A DNA stretch of 64,000 nt from Magnetospirillum aberrantis SpK (GTDB lineage Bacteria; Pseudomonadota; Alphaproteobacteria; Rhodospirillales; Magnetospirillaceae): NCBI RefSeq assembly GCF_011022235.1, contig NZ_JAAIYP010000045.1:62001-126000 (forward strand), written 5' to 3'. Numbering within the stretch: the first letter of the stretch is position 1; every line of letters begins with the position of its first letter. Below, piece after piece: positions 1 to 9,114 of this stretch. The notes under the pieces are model-generated. The model was not told the DNA's origin. It saw only the letters and a list, made by a program, of their open reading frames with translations, and did no database searches. A program made the position numbers and the translations under genes.

Positions 1-401
1 ACCTGCTGACAGGGCGCGCCGCCCACGACCTTGGGCTTCATGGCCAGCACGGTCTTCATCAGGGGCAGCATGTCCCAGGCGTCGCGCAGCGAGGCCGGCG
101 GCTCGGGCTGTTTCAGGAAGGCCAGGGTCTCGCCCACCTCGCGCAACTGATGCGGTTCGCGGTCCATGCCCCAGGCGACGCGCTCCACCGTGCCGAACAG
201 ATTGACCAGCATCGTCATGGGATATTTCGAACCATCGGCGCGCACCACGTTCTCGAACAGCACCGCCGGCCCGCCTTCGGCCAACAGCCGGGTCTGGATC
301 TCGGTCATCTCGAGCGCGGGCGAAACTGCTGCCGACACCCGCACCAGCCGGCCGGACGCTTCGAGTTTGTGGATGAAATCGCGCAAGGAATCGTAGGGCA
401 A
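1..401 (-). CDS. ubiD: UbiD-family 4-hydroxy-3-polyprenylbenzoate decarboxylase, N-terminal part (cut by window edge)
   Basis: The N-terminal ~133 residues are visible, reading MPYDSLRDFIHKLEASGRLV and continuing with the UbiD-typical stretch ALEMTEIQTRLLAEGGPAVL and FENV. UbiD enzymes use prenylated FMN to decarboxylate the aromatic ring intermediate of ubiquinone synthesis. I chose a TTG start at 401 because a GGAGG Shine-Dalgarno (407-411 on the + strand complement) lies 5 nt upstream and the UbiD N-terminus begins there. The C-terminus and catalytic residues lie left of the window, so activity cannot be judged. No upstream partner gene is visible; the next gene is divergent. Confidence 0.88.
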   Translation of the reverse strand, partial: MPYDSLRDFIHKLEASGRLVRVSAAVSPALEMTEIQTRLLAEGGPAVLFENVVRADGSKYPMTMLVNLFGTVERVAWGMDREPHQLREVGETLAFLKQPEPPASLRDAWDMLPLMKTVLAMKPKVVGGAPCQQ

Positions 402-594
402 AGGGGCCTCCGCAGAAACGGCGGCCAAGGGTGGCGCCAAGCGACGGCGGCCGTCAACCCCGGAGCGCGTCCACCGCATTTTCATCGCCAAGCAAGGTCT
501 ATACCCGGCTTGGCGGGTTTCGGGAATCCCTGTACTCTGTGACGTAGTGTGACGGGGGGTGGGACGCCGGGCCGGCGTCAAGGGAGTGAGGGAC

Positions 595-2367
595 ATGGCT
601 GCGGCTTCGCAGGAACAGCGCTATCGCACTCTGATCGAATTGGGCATCGCCCTTTCCGCCGAGCGTAACCACAACCGCCTGATGGAGAAGATCCTCCTCG
701 GCGCCAAGTCCATGACCAACGCCGATGGCGGCACGCTTTATCTGGTGAGCGAGGAAAAGGACGGTCTCAAGTTCGAGATCATGCTGAACGACACGCTGGA
801 CGTCGCCATGGGCGGCACCACCGGCAAGGCGATCCCCTTTCCGCCGCTCAGGCTGTACGACGACGAGGGCAAGCCCAACCATAAGAACGTCGCCTCGTAT
901 TGCGCCCTGTCGGGAACCACGGTGAACATCGCCGACGCCTATGACGTGGACAAGTTCGACTTTTCCGGCACCAAGGCCTTCGATTCCAAGACCGGTTACC
1001 GGTCGAAATCCTTCCTGACGGTGCCGCTCAAGAATTACGAGAACGAAGTCATCGGCGTTCTTCAGTTGATCAACGCCCGCGACCGCCGCAACAACGTCGT
1101 CGCCTTCGGTCCCGACATCACCCCGCTGATCGAGGCACTGTCGTCGCAAGCCGCGGTGGCGCTGGACAATTCCCGCCTGATCGAAGCCCAGAAACACCTG
1201 TTCAAGAGCTTCATCCAGGTCATCGCCGGCAGCATCGACGCCAAGTCGCCCTATACCGGCGGCCACTGCAACCGCGTTCCCACCATCACCTTCATGCTGG
1301 CCAAGGCGGCATGCGAAAGCACCGAAGGCCCGTTCAAGGACTTCATGCTGACCGAGGACGAGTGGTACGAGTTGGAAGTCGCCGCCGGCCTGCACGATTG
1401 CGGCAAGGTGACCACGCCGGAATACATCGTCGACAAGGCGACCAAGCTGGAGACCATCTATAACCGCATTCACGAAGTGCGCATGCGCTTCGAGGTCGCC
1501 AAGCGCGACACGGTGATCGACTATCTTCAGGGCGTGGTGGCCGGCGAACGGCCCGAGAGCGAGCTCAAGGCCGAGATGGAGCAACGTCTGGCGCAACTGG
1601 ACGACGACTTCGCCTTCATCGCCGAATGCAACGTCGGCGGCGAGTTCATGGCCCCCGAACGCATCGAACGCATGAACGCCATCGCCGAACAGACCTGGGT
1701 GCGCACCATCGACGACACCTTGGGCCTGTCCATCGACGAGATGAGGCGCCGGCATGGCGAGGAGCCGAAGCCGCCGGTGGTGGAAAAGATGCTGTCCAAC
1801 AAGGACTGGCACATCATCCCGCACGACGTCACCATCGACCTGGCGCAGTACGAAGCCGAAGGGTTCGCCATGCGGCCGTGCCAGAACAAGTACGACCTGG
1901 GCGAGCTTTACAACCTGGCCATCGGCCGCGGCACGCTGACCGCCGAGGACCGTTTCAAGATCAACGAGCACATCACCCAGACCATCCTGATGCTGAAGGC
2001 CCTGCCTTTCCCCAAGAATCTGGCGCGGGTGCCGGAATGGGCCGGCGGCCACCACGAAAAGATGGACGGCAGCGGCTATCCCAAGGGCCTGAAGCGCGAC
2101 GACATGTCCATTCCCGCCCGCATGATGGCCATCGCCGACATCTTCGAGGCGCTGACCGCCGCCGACCGTCCCTACAAGAAGCCCAAGACGCTGTCGGAAT
2201 CGCTGAAGATCATGTCCTTCATGGTCAAGGACCAGCACATCGACGCCGAATTGTGGCAATTGTTCCTGACGTCGGGGGTGTGGAAAATCTACGCCGAGCA
2301 ATACCTGCGGCCCGAGCAGATCGACGCGGTGGACATCGCCGCCTATTTGCCCAAGCCGGCGGCGTGA
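595..2367 (+). CDS. GAF domain plus HD-GYP cyclic-di-GMP phosphodiesterase
   Basis: The protein has 590 residues. Residues ~10-195 look like a GAF sensory domain (LMEKILLGAKSM, VPLKNYENEVIGVLQLINAR). An HD-type phosphohydrolase follows, with metal-binding HDCGK at 267-271 and the full signature HHEKMDGSGYP at 486-496, which matches the HHExxDGxGYP motif of c-di-GMP-hydrolysing HD-GYP proteins. Both motifs are intact, so I infer an active enzyme that lowers c-di-GMP in response to a ligand on the GAF domain. More than 200 residues separate the two motifs, longer than usual, suggesting an inserted segment. No signal peptide or membrane segment is seen, so it should be cytosolic. The ATG at 595 is preferred over a GTG at 559 because GGGAG/GAGGG precedes it. 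Confidence 0.88.
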   Translation: MAAASQEQRYRTLIELGIALSAERNHNRLMEKILLGAKSMTNADGGTLYLVSEEKDGLKFEIMLNDTLDVAMGGTTGKAIPFPPLRLYDDEGKPNHKNVASYCALSGTTVNIADAYDVDKFDFSGTKAFDSKTGYRSKSFLTVPLKNYENEVIGVLQLINARDRRNNVVAFGPDITPLIEALSSQAAVALDNSRLIEAQKHLFKSFIQVIAGSIDAKSPYTGGHCNRVPTITFMLAKAACESTEGPFKDFMLTEDEWYELEVAAGLHDCGKVTTPEYIVDKATKLETIYNRIHEVRMRFEVAKRDTVIDYLQGVVAGERPESELKAEMEQRLAQLDDDFAFIAECNVGGEFMAPERIERMNAIAEQTWVRTIDDTLGLSIDEMRRRHGEEPKPPVVEKMLSNKDWHIIPHDVTIDLAQYEAEGFAMRPCQNKYDLGELYNLAIGRGTLTAEDRFKINEHITQTILMLKALPFPKNLARVPEWAGGHHEKMDGSGYPKGLKRDDMSIPARMMAIADIFEALTAADRPYKKPKTLSESLKIMSFMVKDQHIDAELWQLFLTSGVWKIYAEQYLRPEQIDAVDIAAYLPKPAA

Positions 2368-2389
2368 CGGCGCCCATTCCCCCACGCGG

Positions 2390-2417
2390 TTGACTTTCCC
2401 GGCGAGTGGGCTATCTC
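2390..2417 (+). promoter_or_regulatory. Candidate sigma-70 promoter for the UPF0114 gene
   Basis: TTGACT (2390-2395) and TATCTC (2412-2417) are separated by 16 nt. The pair lies 31 nt before the ATG at 2449, in the only gap between the HD-GYP gene and the membrane protein gene. This is called from pattern alone. Confidence 0.45.
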
Positions 2418-2448
2418 TGCCCCCTGGATTGCAGGGGGGGAGAGTTTC

Positions 2449-2952
2449 ATGCTTGAACGCGCGCTCGAACGGTTCCTGTTCGCCGGCCGCTGGTTGCTGG
2501 TGCCGCTTTACATCGGCCTGACGCTGACCTTGGTGCTGTTCACCATCAAGTTCTTCCAGGAATTCCTGCACCTTTTGCCGATCCTGCCGGAACTGGCGGA
2601 AACCGACCTGATCCTGGCGGCACTGGCCATGGCCGATCTGGTGCTGGTGGCCAACCTGCTGGTGATGGTGGTGCTGTCGGGATACGAAAACTTCGTCTCG
2701 CGCATCGACCACGCCGAAGGGCAGTTGTCGTGGCTGGGCAAGGTGGACACCGGCACGCTGAAGATCAAGGTGGCGGCCAGCATCGTCGCCATTTCCTCGA
2801 TCCATCTGCTCAAGGCCTTCGTCAAGGCCGAGAGCATCGCCAACGACAAGCTGATGTGGCTGGTGATCATCCATCTGACCTTCGTGGTGTCGGCATTGTT
2901 GCTGGCCGTGGTCGACAAGATCGCCTTCGCCACCCACCGCGAGGAGCATTGA
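2449..2952 (+). CDS. UPF0114 (YqhA/TIGR00645) family inner-membrane protein
   Basis: This 167-residue protein has four hydrophobic segments (near residues 12-35, 45-80, 105-122 and 135-158). The signature GYENFVSRIDHAEGQLSWLG and the following K-VAASIVAISSIHLLKAF are characteristic of the UPF0114/YqhA family. Length matches the family (~160-180 aa). Its function is not established; members are predicted integral membrane proteins. The start is supported by GGGGGGAGAG just upstream of ATG 2449. The next gene starts 2 nt after this stop, so the two are very probably co-transcribed. Confidence 0.85.
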   Translation: MLERALERFLFAGRWLLVPLYIGLTLTLVLFTIKFFQEFLHLLPILPELAETDLILAALAMADLVLVANLLVMVVLSGYENFVSRIDHAEGQLSWLGKVDTGTLKIKVAASIVAISSIHLLKAFVKAESIANDKLMWLVIIHLTFVVSALLLAVVDKIAFATHREEH

Positions 2953-2954
2953 AC

Positions 2955-3212
2955 ATGGAAATGGTGAACGGCCTGTCGTTGCCGGTGGTTCTGTTGATGG
3001 GATTGGTCGGCGCCCCGGTCCTGTTGCGTCGCGCCGGCTATCCGATGGGCAAGACCATCCTCGGCACGTTGACCGGCGCGATGGTCCTGCTGGGATGCTG
3101 GGCCATCCTCTCCTCGATCCAGAACCGCCTGGGACTGACGTTCCTGCCGCTGGGCTGGCTGGTGCCGCTGGCCAGCGGTTTCGCCGTCTGGCGTTGGCGC
3201 GGCCAGCTTTAG
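2955..3212 (+). CDS. Small two-helix membrane protein of unknown function
   Basis: An 85-residue product begins MEMVNGLSLPVVLLMGLVGA. It has hydrophobic segments at about 7-22, 35-53 and 61-77 and ends in the basic WRWRGQL. ATG 2955 lies 2 nt after the stop of the UPF0114 gene, so translational coupling is likely. I recognise no family. A strong bidirectional terminator follows 12 nt after the stop. Confidence 0.65.
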   Translation: MEMVNGLSLPVVLLMGLVGAPVLLRRAGYPMGKTILGTLTGAMVLLGCWAILSSIQNRLGLTFLPLGWLVPLASGFAVWRWRGQL

Positions 3213-3224
3213 GCCAAACGAACA

Positions 3225-3258
3225 AAAGCGCCGCCGGAATCGCTTCCGGCGGCGCTTT
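3225..3258. terminator. Bidirectional rho-independent terminator between convergent genes
   Basis: A perfect 15-bp inverted repeat, AAAGCGCCGCCGGAA (3225-3239) and TTCCGGCGGCGCTTT (3244-3258), has a 4-nt TCGC loop. T-rich ends lie on both strands. It separates the small membrane gene (+) from the lipoprotein gene (-). Confidence 0.85.
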
Positions 3259-3273
3259 GCGTTGTCCCGGCGT

Positions 3274-3864
3274 CTACTGCACCCAGCGGTTCAGGTAGGT
3301 GCGGATCAATCCGTCCATCTGGGAATCGATGTCGCGGATCATGCTTTCGGAGATTTCATACAGCACGCGGTCGCGTTCGTTGAGCGAGGCCCCCTCGGCC
3401 ACCGTCTTGGTGCGGGTGGCACGCGCCACCACGTCGGCCACCGGCAGGTGGCGTTCGTCCAAGATCTGTACGGCCACGTCCAGGCTGCCGTCGAAGCGCG
3501 CGGCTTGCTGGTCCTTGAACATGCCGGAGAAGCCCTTGTCCACCTGCAACGGCACCTCGATCACCTTGGCGTCGCGGATGATGACGCGGGCATAGCCGGA
3601 ACGGCCGATGGGCCGCAAGCGGTCCTGGGCCCAGCGCACGGTGGCGGCCTCGGGGCTGACCGGCATCAGGTGCTCGATGTTGGGACGCTTGGCCGGGGAA
3701 ACGTATTCCGGCACGATCTCCAACTGGCCGACGTCAAGCCGGAACGGCGCCTTGTCGGCAAAGCTGATCTCGGGGAGCTTTTGCACCGGCGGCTTGTTTT
3801 CACAAGCGCCAAGGGCCAGGGCACAGGCCAGCGCCAGCACCACGTGGGAGCGACGGAGGAACAT
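3274..3864 (-). CDS. Putative outer-membrane lipoprotein, unknown function
   Basis: The product of 196 residues starts MFLRRSHVVLALACALALGA with the lipobox ALGAC, so lipidation on Cys21 is predicted. The mature part is soluble and charged (for example RLDVGQLEIVPEYVSPAKRP and AEGASLNERDRVLYEISESM). It has no catalytic motif I recognise. The frame extends upstream, but ATG 3864 is where the signal peptide begins, and an AAAGGGG stretch lies about 10 nt before it. It lies alone between a terminator and hslO, both on the minus strand, with 71 nt to hslO. Confidence 0.75.
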   Translation of the reverse strand: MFLRRSHVVLALACALALGACENKPPVQKLPEISFADKAPFRLDVGQLEIVPEYVSPAKRPNIEHLMPVSPEAATVRWAQDRLRPIGRSGYARVIIRDAKVIEVPLQVDKGFSGMFKDQQAARFDGSLDVAVQILDERHLPVADVVARATRTKTVAEGASLNERDRVLYEISESMIRDIDSQMDGLIRTYLNRWVQ

Positions 3865-3935
3865 GGGCGGGCATCCCCTTTCTGAAAGTTGGAACCGGAG
3901 CCATTGTGGCATGCGAACCCCGTCCGTCAAGCGGA

Positions 3936-4859
3936 TCAGGCGTTCATTTCGCGCTTGGTGGGCGGCATGTACACCCGTTCCAGGGCGGCGGCGTCGAATC
4001 CGTAGACGGTCCGGCAGAACTCGCAGGTGATGCTCACCTTGCCGCTCTCGTCCTTGAGCTCTTCGATCTCGGCACGCGGGATCGACCGCAACGCGCTGGC
4101 GATCTTGGCTTCCGAACAGCGGCATTGAGCGCGCAGCGGCTTGGCGTCCCAGGTCTGCAAGCCCTCGGCATGGAACAGACGGTGCGCCAGGTCGCCGGCG
4201 GCAAGCTGGGCATCAAGCAGTTCCTCGCGCGTCAGGCTGGCCAGCAAGATGGTGGCGGTGCGCCACGCCTCAAGCGATTCGTCGGCGGTCAGGATGGGGG
4301 CGCCCGGCTGGCTTCCCGGCATGCGCTGGATCATCACCGCGGCGGCCATGACCCGCGGCCCCAGGCTGACGCCCAGCATGACCTCGGTGTCGAGCTGTTC
4401 GGACTGAGTAAAGTATTGCCGTGCGCAATCGGCCAGGGCGTTGCCCGACAGTTCGACGATGCCCTGGTAACGCTCGGTCTTGGGGCCTTGGTCAACGGTG
4501 AAGGCCAGATAGCCGCTGCCCAGCAGCGCCGGCACCGTCGCCTCGCCCACCGCCGCCACCGCCTCGGCGTCGAAGCGGGCGTAGCCGCGAATGTCGCCGG
4601 CGCTGGTGACGTCGGCCACCAACAGGCCGATGGGGCCGTTGCCCTGGGCCTGAAGGGTGAAGACGCCGTCATATTTCAACGACCCCGCCAGGACGGCGGC
4701 CAGGGCCAAAGTCTCGGCCAGCATGCCGGCCACCAGGGGCGGATAGTCGTGCCCGGCCAGGATGGTCTCGACCGCCGCGCCCAGACGGACCACACGGCCG
4801 CGCACGGCGCCGCCGGCCACCTGGAACGGCAGGATCAGATCGGTGCCGGCACCACTCAC
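3936..4859 (-). CDS. hslO: Hsp33 redox-regulated holdase chaperone
   Basis: The 307-residue protein carries the C-terminal zinc-binding cysteines of Hsp33: AQCRCSEAK followed by [13 protein letters not shown] (CxC and CxxC). Hsp33 is inactive with reduced zinc-bound cysteines and becomes an ATP-independent holdase when they oxidise. The N-terminal domain ([40 protein letters not shown]) fits the family. The GTG start at 4859 overlaps the argF stop by 4 nt (GTGA), so it is translationally coupled to argD-argF, an arrangement known from alphaproteobacteria. Confidence 0.95.
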   Translation of the reverse strand: MSGAGTDLILPFQVAGGAVRGRVVRLGAAVETILAGHDYPPLVAGMLAETLALAAVLAGSLKYDGVFTLQAQGNGPIGLLVADVTSAGDIRGYARFDAEAVAAVGEATVPALLGSGYLAFTVDQGPKTERYQGIVELSGNALADCARQYFTQSEQLDTEVMLGVSLGPRVMAAAVMIQRMPGSQPGAPILTADESLEAWRTATILLASLTREELLDAQLAAGDLAHRLFHAEGLQTWDAKPLRAQCRCSEAKIASALRSIPRAEIEELKDESGKVSITCEFCRTVYGFDAAALERVYMPPTKREMNA

Positions 4860-5787
4860 AGCAGGCACCAGCTCAGGATGCCCTTTTGCACGTGCAGACG
4901 GTTCTCCGCCTCGTCCCACACCACCGACTGGGGACCGTCCATCACCGCGTCGGTGACTTCCTCGTTGCGGTGCGCCGGCAGGCAATGCATGAACAGCGCC
5001 GACGGATCGGCCTTGGCCATCAGGGCTTCGTTGACCTGATAGGGGCTCAACAGGTGATGACGGTTGCCGTCGGCGCAGCCCATGGATACCCAGGTGTCGG
5101 TGATCACCAGATGGGCGCCGGCCACCGCCGCCGCCGGATCGGTGCCGATCTCGACCGAAGCGCCGCGCTCGCGCGCCCACGCCACCACGCCGGAATCCGG
5201 CGTCAGTTCGGGCGGACAGGCCAGACGGATGGCGCAGCCGAAATGGGCGGCGGCCTGAATCCAACTGGCGGCGACATTGTTGCCGTCGCCGACCCAGGCG
5301 ACGACCTTGCCGTCCAGACGACCGCGATGTTCCTCGAAGGTCATGATGTCGGCCATCACCTGACAGGGATGGGTGCGGTCGGTCAGGCCGTTGATCACCG
5401 GCACTGTGGCGTATTCCGACAGTTCCGCCAGCTTCCGGGGATCGTCGGTGCGGATCATGATGGCATCCACATAACGCGACAACACCCGCGCCGTGTCGGG
5501 AATGGTCTCGCCGCGGCCCAGTTGGGTGTCGCCCTTGGACAGCACCACGGCGTCGCCGCCCAGTTGCTTGACGCCGGTCTCGAACGAGACGCGGGTCCGG
5601 GTCGACGGCTTCTCGAAGATCATCGCCAACATGCGGCCCGACAACGGCTTGTGGGTGCCGAAGGGATGGTCGCCGCGCTTGTAGGCGGCACCAAGGTCGA
5701 GAATGCGGCGCAAGGTCTCGGTGTCGAAGCGGTCGAGATCCAGGAAATGCCGGATTTGGCCCGCCCGAGTGCGGCCGGGGTGGACGG

Positions 5788-5791
<4 letters not shown>
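4856..5791 (-). CDS. argF: Ornithine carbamoyltransferase
   Basis: The protein is 311 residues. It carries the carbamoyl-phosphate binding motif [13 protein letters not shown], the segment [18 protein letters not shown], and the ornithine-site residues in [15 protein letters not shown]. It makes citrulline from ornithine and carbamoyl phosphate in arginine synthesis. ATG 5791 overlaps the argD stop (ATGA), and the 3' end overlaps hslO by 4 nt, so argD-argF-hslO form one coupled operon. Confidence 0.96.
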
Positions 5792-6960
<1,169 letters not shown>

Positions 6961-7045
6961 TTCTCCACCTCCCCAACTGCAACGCCGGGAGCCTTACGTC
7001 CCCAACGGACGTTCTGGACCGGCCTGCATGAAAAGGAAAGGCGGG

Positions 7046-7074
7046 ACTATCCGCGCATCGGGAAGGAAAGTCAA
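7046..7074 (-). promoter_or_regulatory. Candidate sigma-70 promoter of argD-argF-hslO
   Basis: On the minus strand TTGACT (7074-7069) and GATAGT (7051-7046) are separated by 17 nt. This would start transcription about 80 nt before the argD start. It is the best -35/-10 pair in the gap between the ABC permease gene and argD. Confidence 0.5.
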
Positions 7075-7097
7075 CCTTTTGGCGGAAATTTCACGAA

Positions 7098-7910
7098 TCA
7101 AGCGCGCAATTTATAACCCGTGGACAACAAACGCCACGTCCACAGCGCCAGGACAAGGTCGCTCAGCCCCACCACCGCCATCCCCACCCACAGCGAGCCG
7201 TCGGCGTGGCCGATGAAGCCGTAGCGGAAGCCGTCGATCATGTAGAAGAACGGATTGGCCAGGGCGAAGGCATGGAATCCCTCGGGCAGGCGCTCGATGG
7301 AATAGAAGGTGCCCGACAGGAACGACAGCGGCGTCACCACGAAATTGGTCACCGCCGCCATGTGGTCGAACTTGTCCGCCCAGATGCCGCCCAGCATGCC
7401 CAGCAACGACAGCATCAGCACCCCGCCCACCGCATGGAAAAGGATGAAGCCCGGCGCGTGCACATGCACCCGCACGAACAGCGCCATGGCGACGGTCACC
7501 GCGACGCCGACCACCAGCCCGCGCACCACGCCCCCCAATGCCACCGCCAGCGTCTGTTCGGCCGCCGACAGCGGCGGCATCAGCATGTCGACGATGTTGC
7601 CCTGGACCTTGGCGATGATGATCGATGACGAGGTGTTGGCGAAGGCGTTCTGGACCATGGCCATCATCACCAGTCCGGGCACCAGGAACTCGACGAAGGG
7701 CACGCCGCCGACATTGGCCGCCACCTTGCCTAAGGCCAGGGCGAACACCGCCAGGAACAACAGCGTGGTCACCACCGGGGCCAGGATGGTCTGGAAGTAG
7801 ACCTTGAGGAAACGGCGGATTTCCTTGGTGAGAAGCGTCCAGAACCCCAGCCAGTTGACGGCTCCGTAAGTGCGGGGACGGGGCGGCAGGGCGGTCACGG
7901 GTTGGGGCAT
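7098..7910 (-). CDS. ABC-2 type transporter permease
   Basis: A 270-residue membrane protein has six hydrophobic segments and ABC-2 permease features: YFQTILAPVVTTLLFLAVFA, VPGLVMMAMVQNAFANTSSS, a glycine-rich LSLLGMLGGIWADKFDHMAA and the C-terminal FYSIERLPEG...NPFFYMIDGFRYGFIG. It resembles YadH/NodJ-type permeases that work with a separate ATPase. No ATPase gene adjoins it here, so the partner must be elsewhere. The substrate cannot be told from sequence. Its start lies 35 nt from the divergent recX start. Confidence 0.87.
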   Translation of the reverse strand: MPQPVTALPPRPRTYGAVNWLGFWTLLTKEIRRFLKVYFQTILAPVVTTLLFLAVFALALGKVAANVGGVPFVEFLVPGLVMMAMVQNAFANTSSSIIIAKVQGNIVDMLMPPLSAAEQTLAVALGGVVRGLVVGVAVTVAMALFVRVHVHAPGFILFHAVGGVLMLSLLGMLGGIWADKFDHMAAVTNFVVTPLSFLSGTFYSIERLPEGFHAFALANPFFYMIDGFRYGFIGHADGSLWVGMAVVGLSDLVLALWTWRLLSTGYKLRA

Positions 7911-7945
7911 GGCGTGCTCGGGCGGTTCGGGGTAGTGTCGGGAAC

Positions 7946-8488
7946 ATGGTCAAAGTCCCCGCCAAGATCACCCCATCGTATCTGGAAAATGCAGCGTTGC
8001 ATTACCTGGAACGCTTCGCCTCGTCCAGCGCCAACCTCAGACGGGTGCTGATGCGCAAGGTGGCACGCTCGGTCGCCCATTGGGGCGGCGACACGGCCGA
8101 GCACACCCCGCAGGTGGAGGAGGTGGTCGCCAAGCTGGCCCGGCTGGGATACGTGAACGACGCCGCCTATGCCGAGGCCAAGGTCCGCGCCCTGCATCGC
8201 GCCGGCAAGGGCAGCCGCACCATCCGCGCCACGCTGGCCGCCAAGGGCGTGGCCGCCGACCATGCCGCCGCCGCCTTCGACGCCCTGGCCGAGGACGTGG
8301 CGGAACCGGACTTGGCCGCCGCCATCCGGTTGGCGAGAAAGCGTCGGCTGGGTCCGTTCCGCCGCGACGGCCGCGCGGAAACGCGCAATAAGGACTTGGC
8401 CGCCCTGGCCCGCGCCGGTTTCGATTTCGACATCTGCCGCCGGATCATCGACGCCGAAAGCGCCGAAGCGTTGGAAGAGGTCGGCTGA
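7946..8488 (+). CDS. recX: RecX-family regulator of RecA
   Basis: The 180-residue protein shows the RecX three-helix repeat pattern: ALHYLERFASSSANLRRVL, then the diagnostic VVAKLARLGYVNDAAYAEAK and GKGSRTIRATLAAKGVAA. RecX proteins bind RecA filaments and usually inhibit them. Here recX is not beside recA, as in many alphaproteobacteria. Its 3' end is only 3 nt from the end of the convergent secreted-protein gene, and I see no terminator there. Confidence 0.85.
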   Translation: MVKVPAKITPSYLENAALHYLERFASSSANLRRVLMRKVARSVAHWGGDTAEHTPQVEEVVAKLARLGYVNDAAYAEAKVRALHRAGKGSRTIRATLAAKGVAADHAAAAFDALAEDVAEPDLAAAIRLARKRRLGPFRRDGRAETRNKDLAALARAGFDFDICRRIIDAESAEALEEVG

Positions 8489-8491
8489 TTT

Positions 8492-9058
8492 TCAGCATTT
8501 GGTCGTCCGGCTTTGGCCGAACATGCGGTACAGCATCTCGTAGGTCACCCCCAACGGCGCCAGCACCTCACGTTCGATACGGCCGATGAAGGCGTCGCGC
8601 AACGCGGCGACCCGGTCGCGATGCTTGATCTGGTTCTCAAGAGTGGCGAATTGCGAGAACTGTCCCGTCGCCATGAAAACCCCTTCCAATCCCTGTTGCG
8701 GCACCGCCACGCGATAGAATTCGGGATTTTCGAACGGCACCCGCTCGGCCACAACCACGCGGGAACCGACCGGAACGCTGAGTTCGGCGGCGTCACCCTG
8801 GCCGGGCAAGGCGGTCAACGCGATCATGGGTTTCTTCGCCACCACCTCGTCACGCACTTGCAGGCTGTCCTCGTAACCAATGCCCTGTTCGCGGTCGAGC
8901 GTTTGGTTGTAGGCGTAGATCAGTCCGATGGCGTAGCAGAACGCCTCCTCATGCGTCAGGGGTCGCCCCCCGCTCCCCGCCGTCGATGCCGCACCAGCGG
9001 ACGAAGCGCACAACAACACCCCAAGGACGACAGCGACAGAACGACGAAACGGCGACAT
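8492..9058 (-). CDS. Secreted/periplasmic protein of unknown function
   Basis: 188 residues start MSPFRRSVAVVLGVLLCASS and look like a signal peptide cleaved near AGA/AS (about residue 24). The mature part (LTHEEAFCYAIGLIYAYNQT, VPVGSRVVVAERVPFENPEF, ALRDAFIGRIEREVLAPLGV) is soluble and matches no family I can name. ATG 9058 is chosen because GAGGG lies 6 nt before it and the signal peptide begins there; the frame upstream is not signal-like. It lies in the same direction as and 56 nt downstream of the MscS gene. Confidence 0.65.
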   Translation of the reverse strand: MSPFRRSVAVVLGVLLCASSAGAASTAGSGGRPLTHEEAFCYAIGLIYAYNQTLDREQGIGYEDSLQVRDEVVAKKPMIALTALPGQGDAAELSVPVGSRVVVAERVPFENPEFYRVAVPQQGLEGVFMATGQFSQFATLENQIKHRDRVAALRDAFIGRIEREVLAPLGVTYEMLYRMFGQSRTTKC

Positions 9059-9114
9059 GGCTTTCCCTCGACGATTGGACGAGGGAGACCATCCCGCCGC
9101 CCCCCCCCTGGCTG

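Noticed and set aside
499-3225. A 908-codon open frame on the minus strand opposite the HD-GYP and UPF0114 genes
   Set aside because: It lacks protein-like composition (His/Gln/Gly/Arg rich) and runs antisense to recognisable genes; a high-GC shadow frame.
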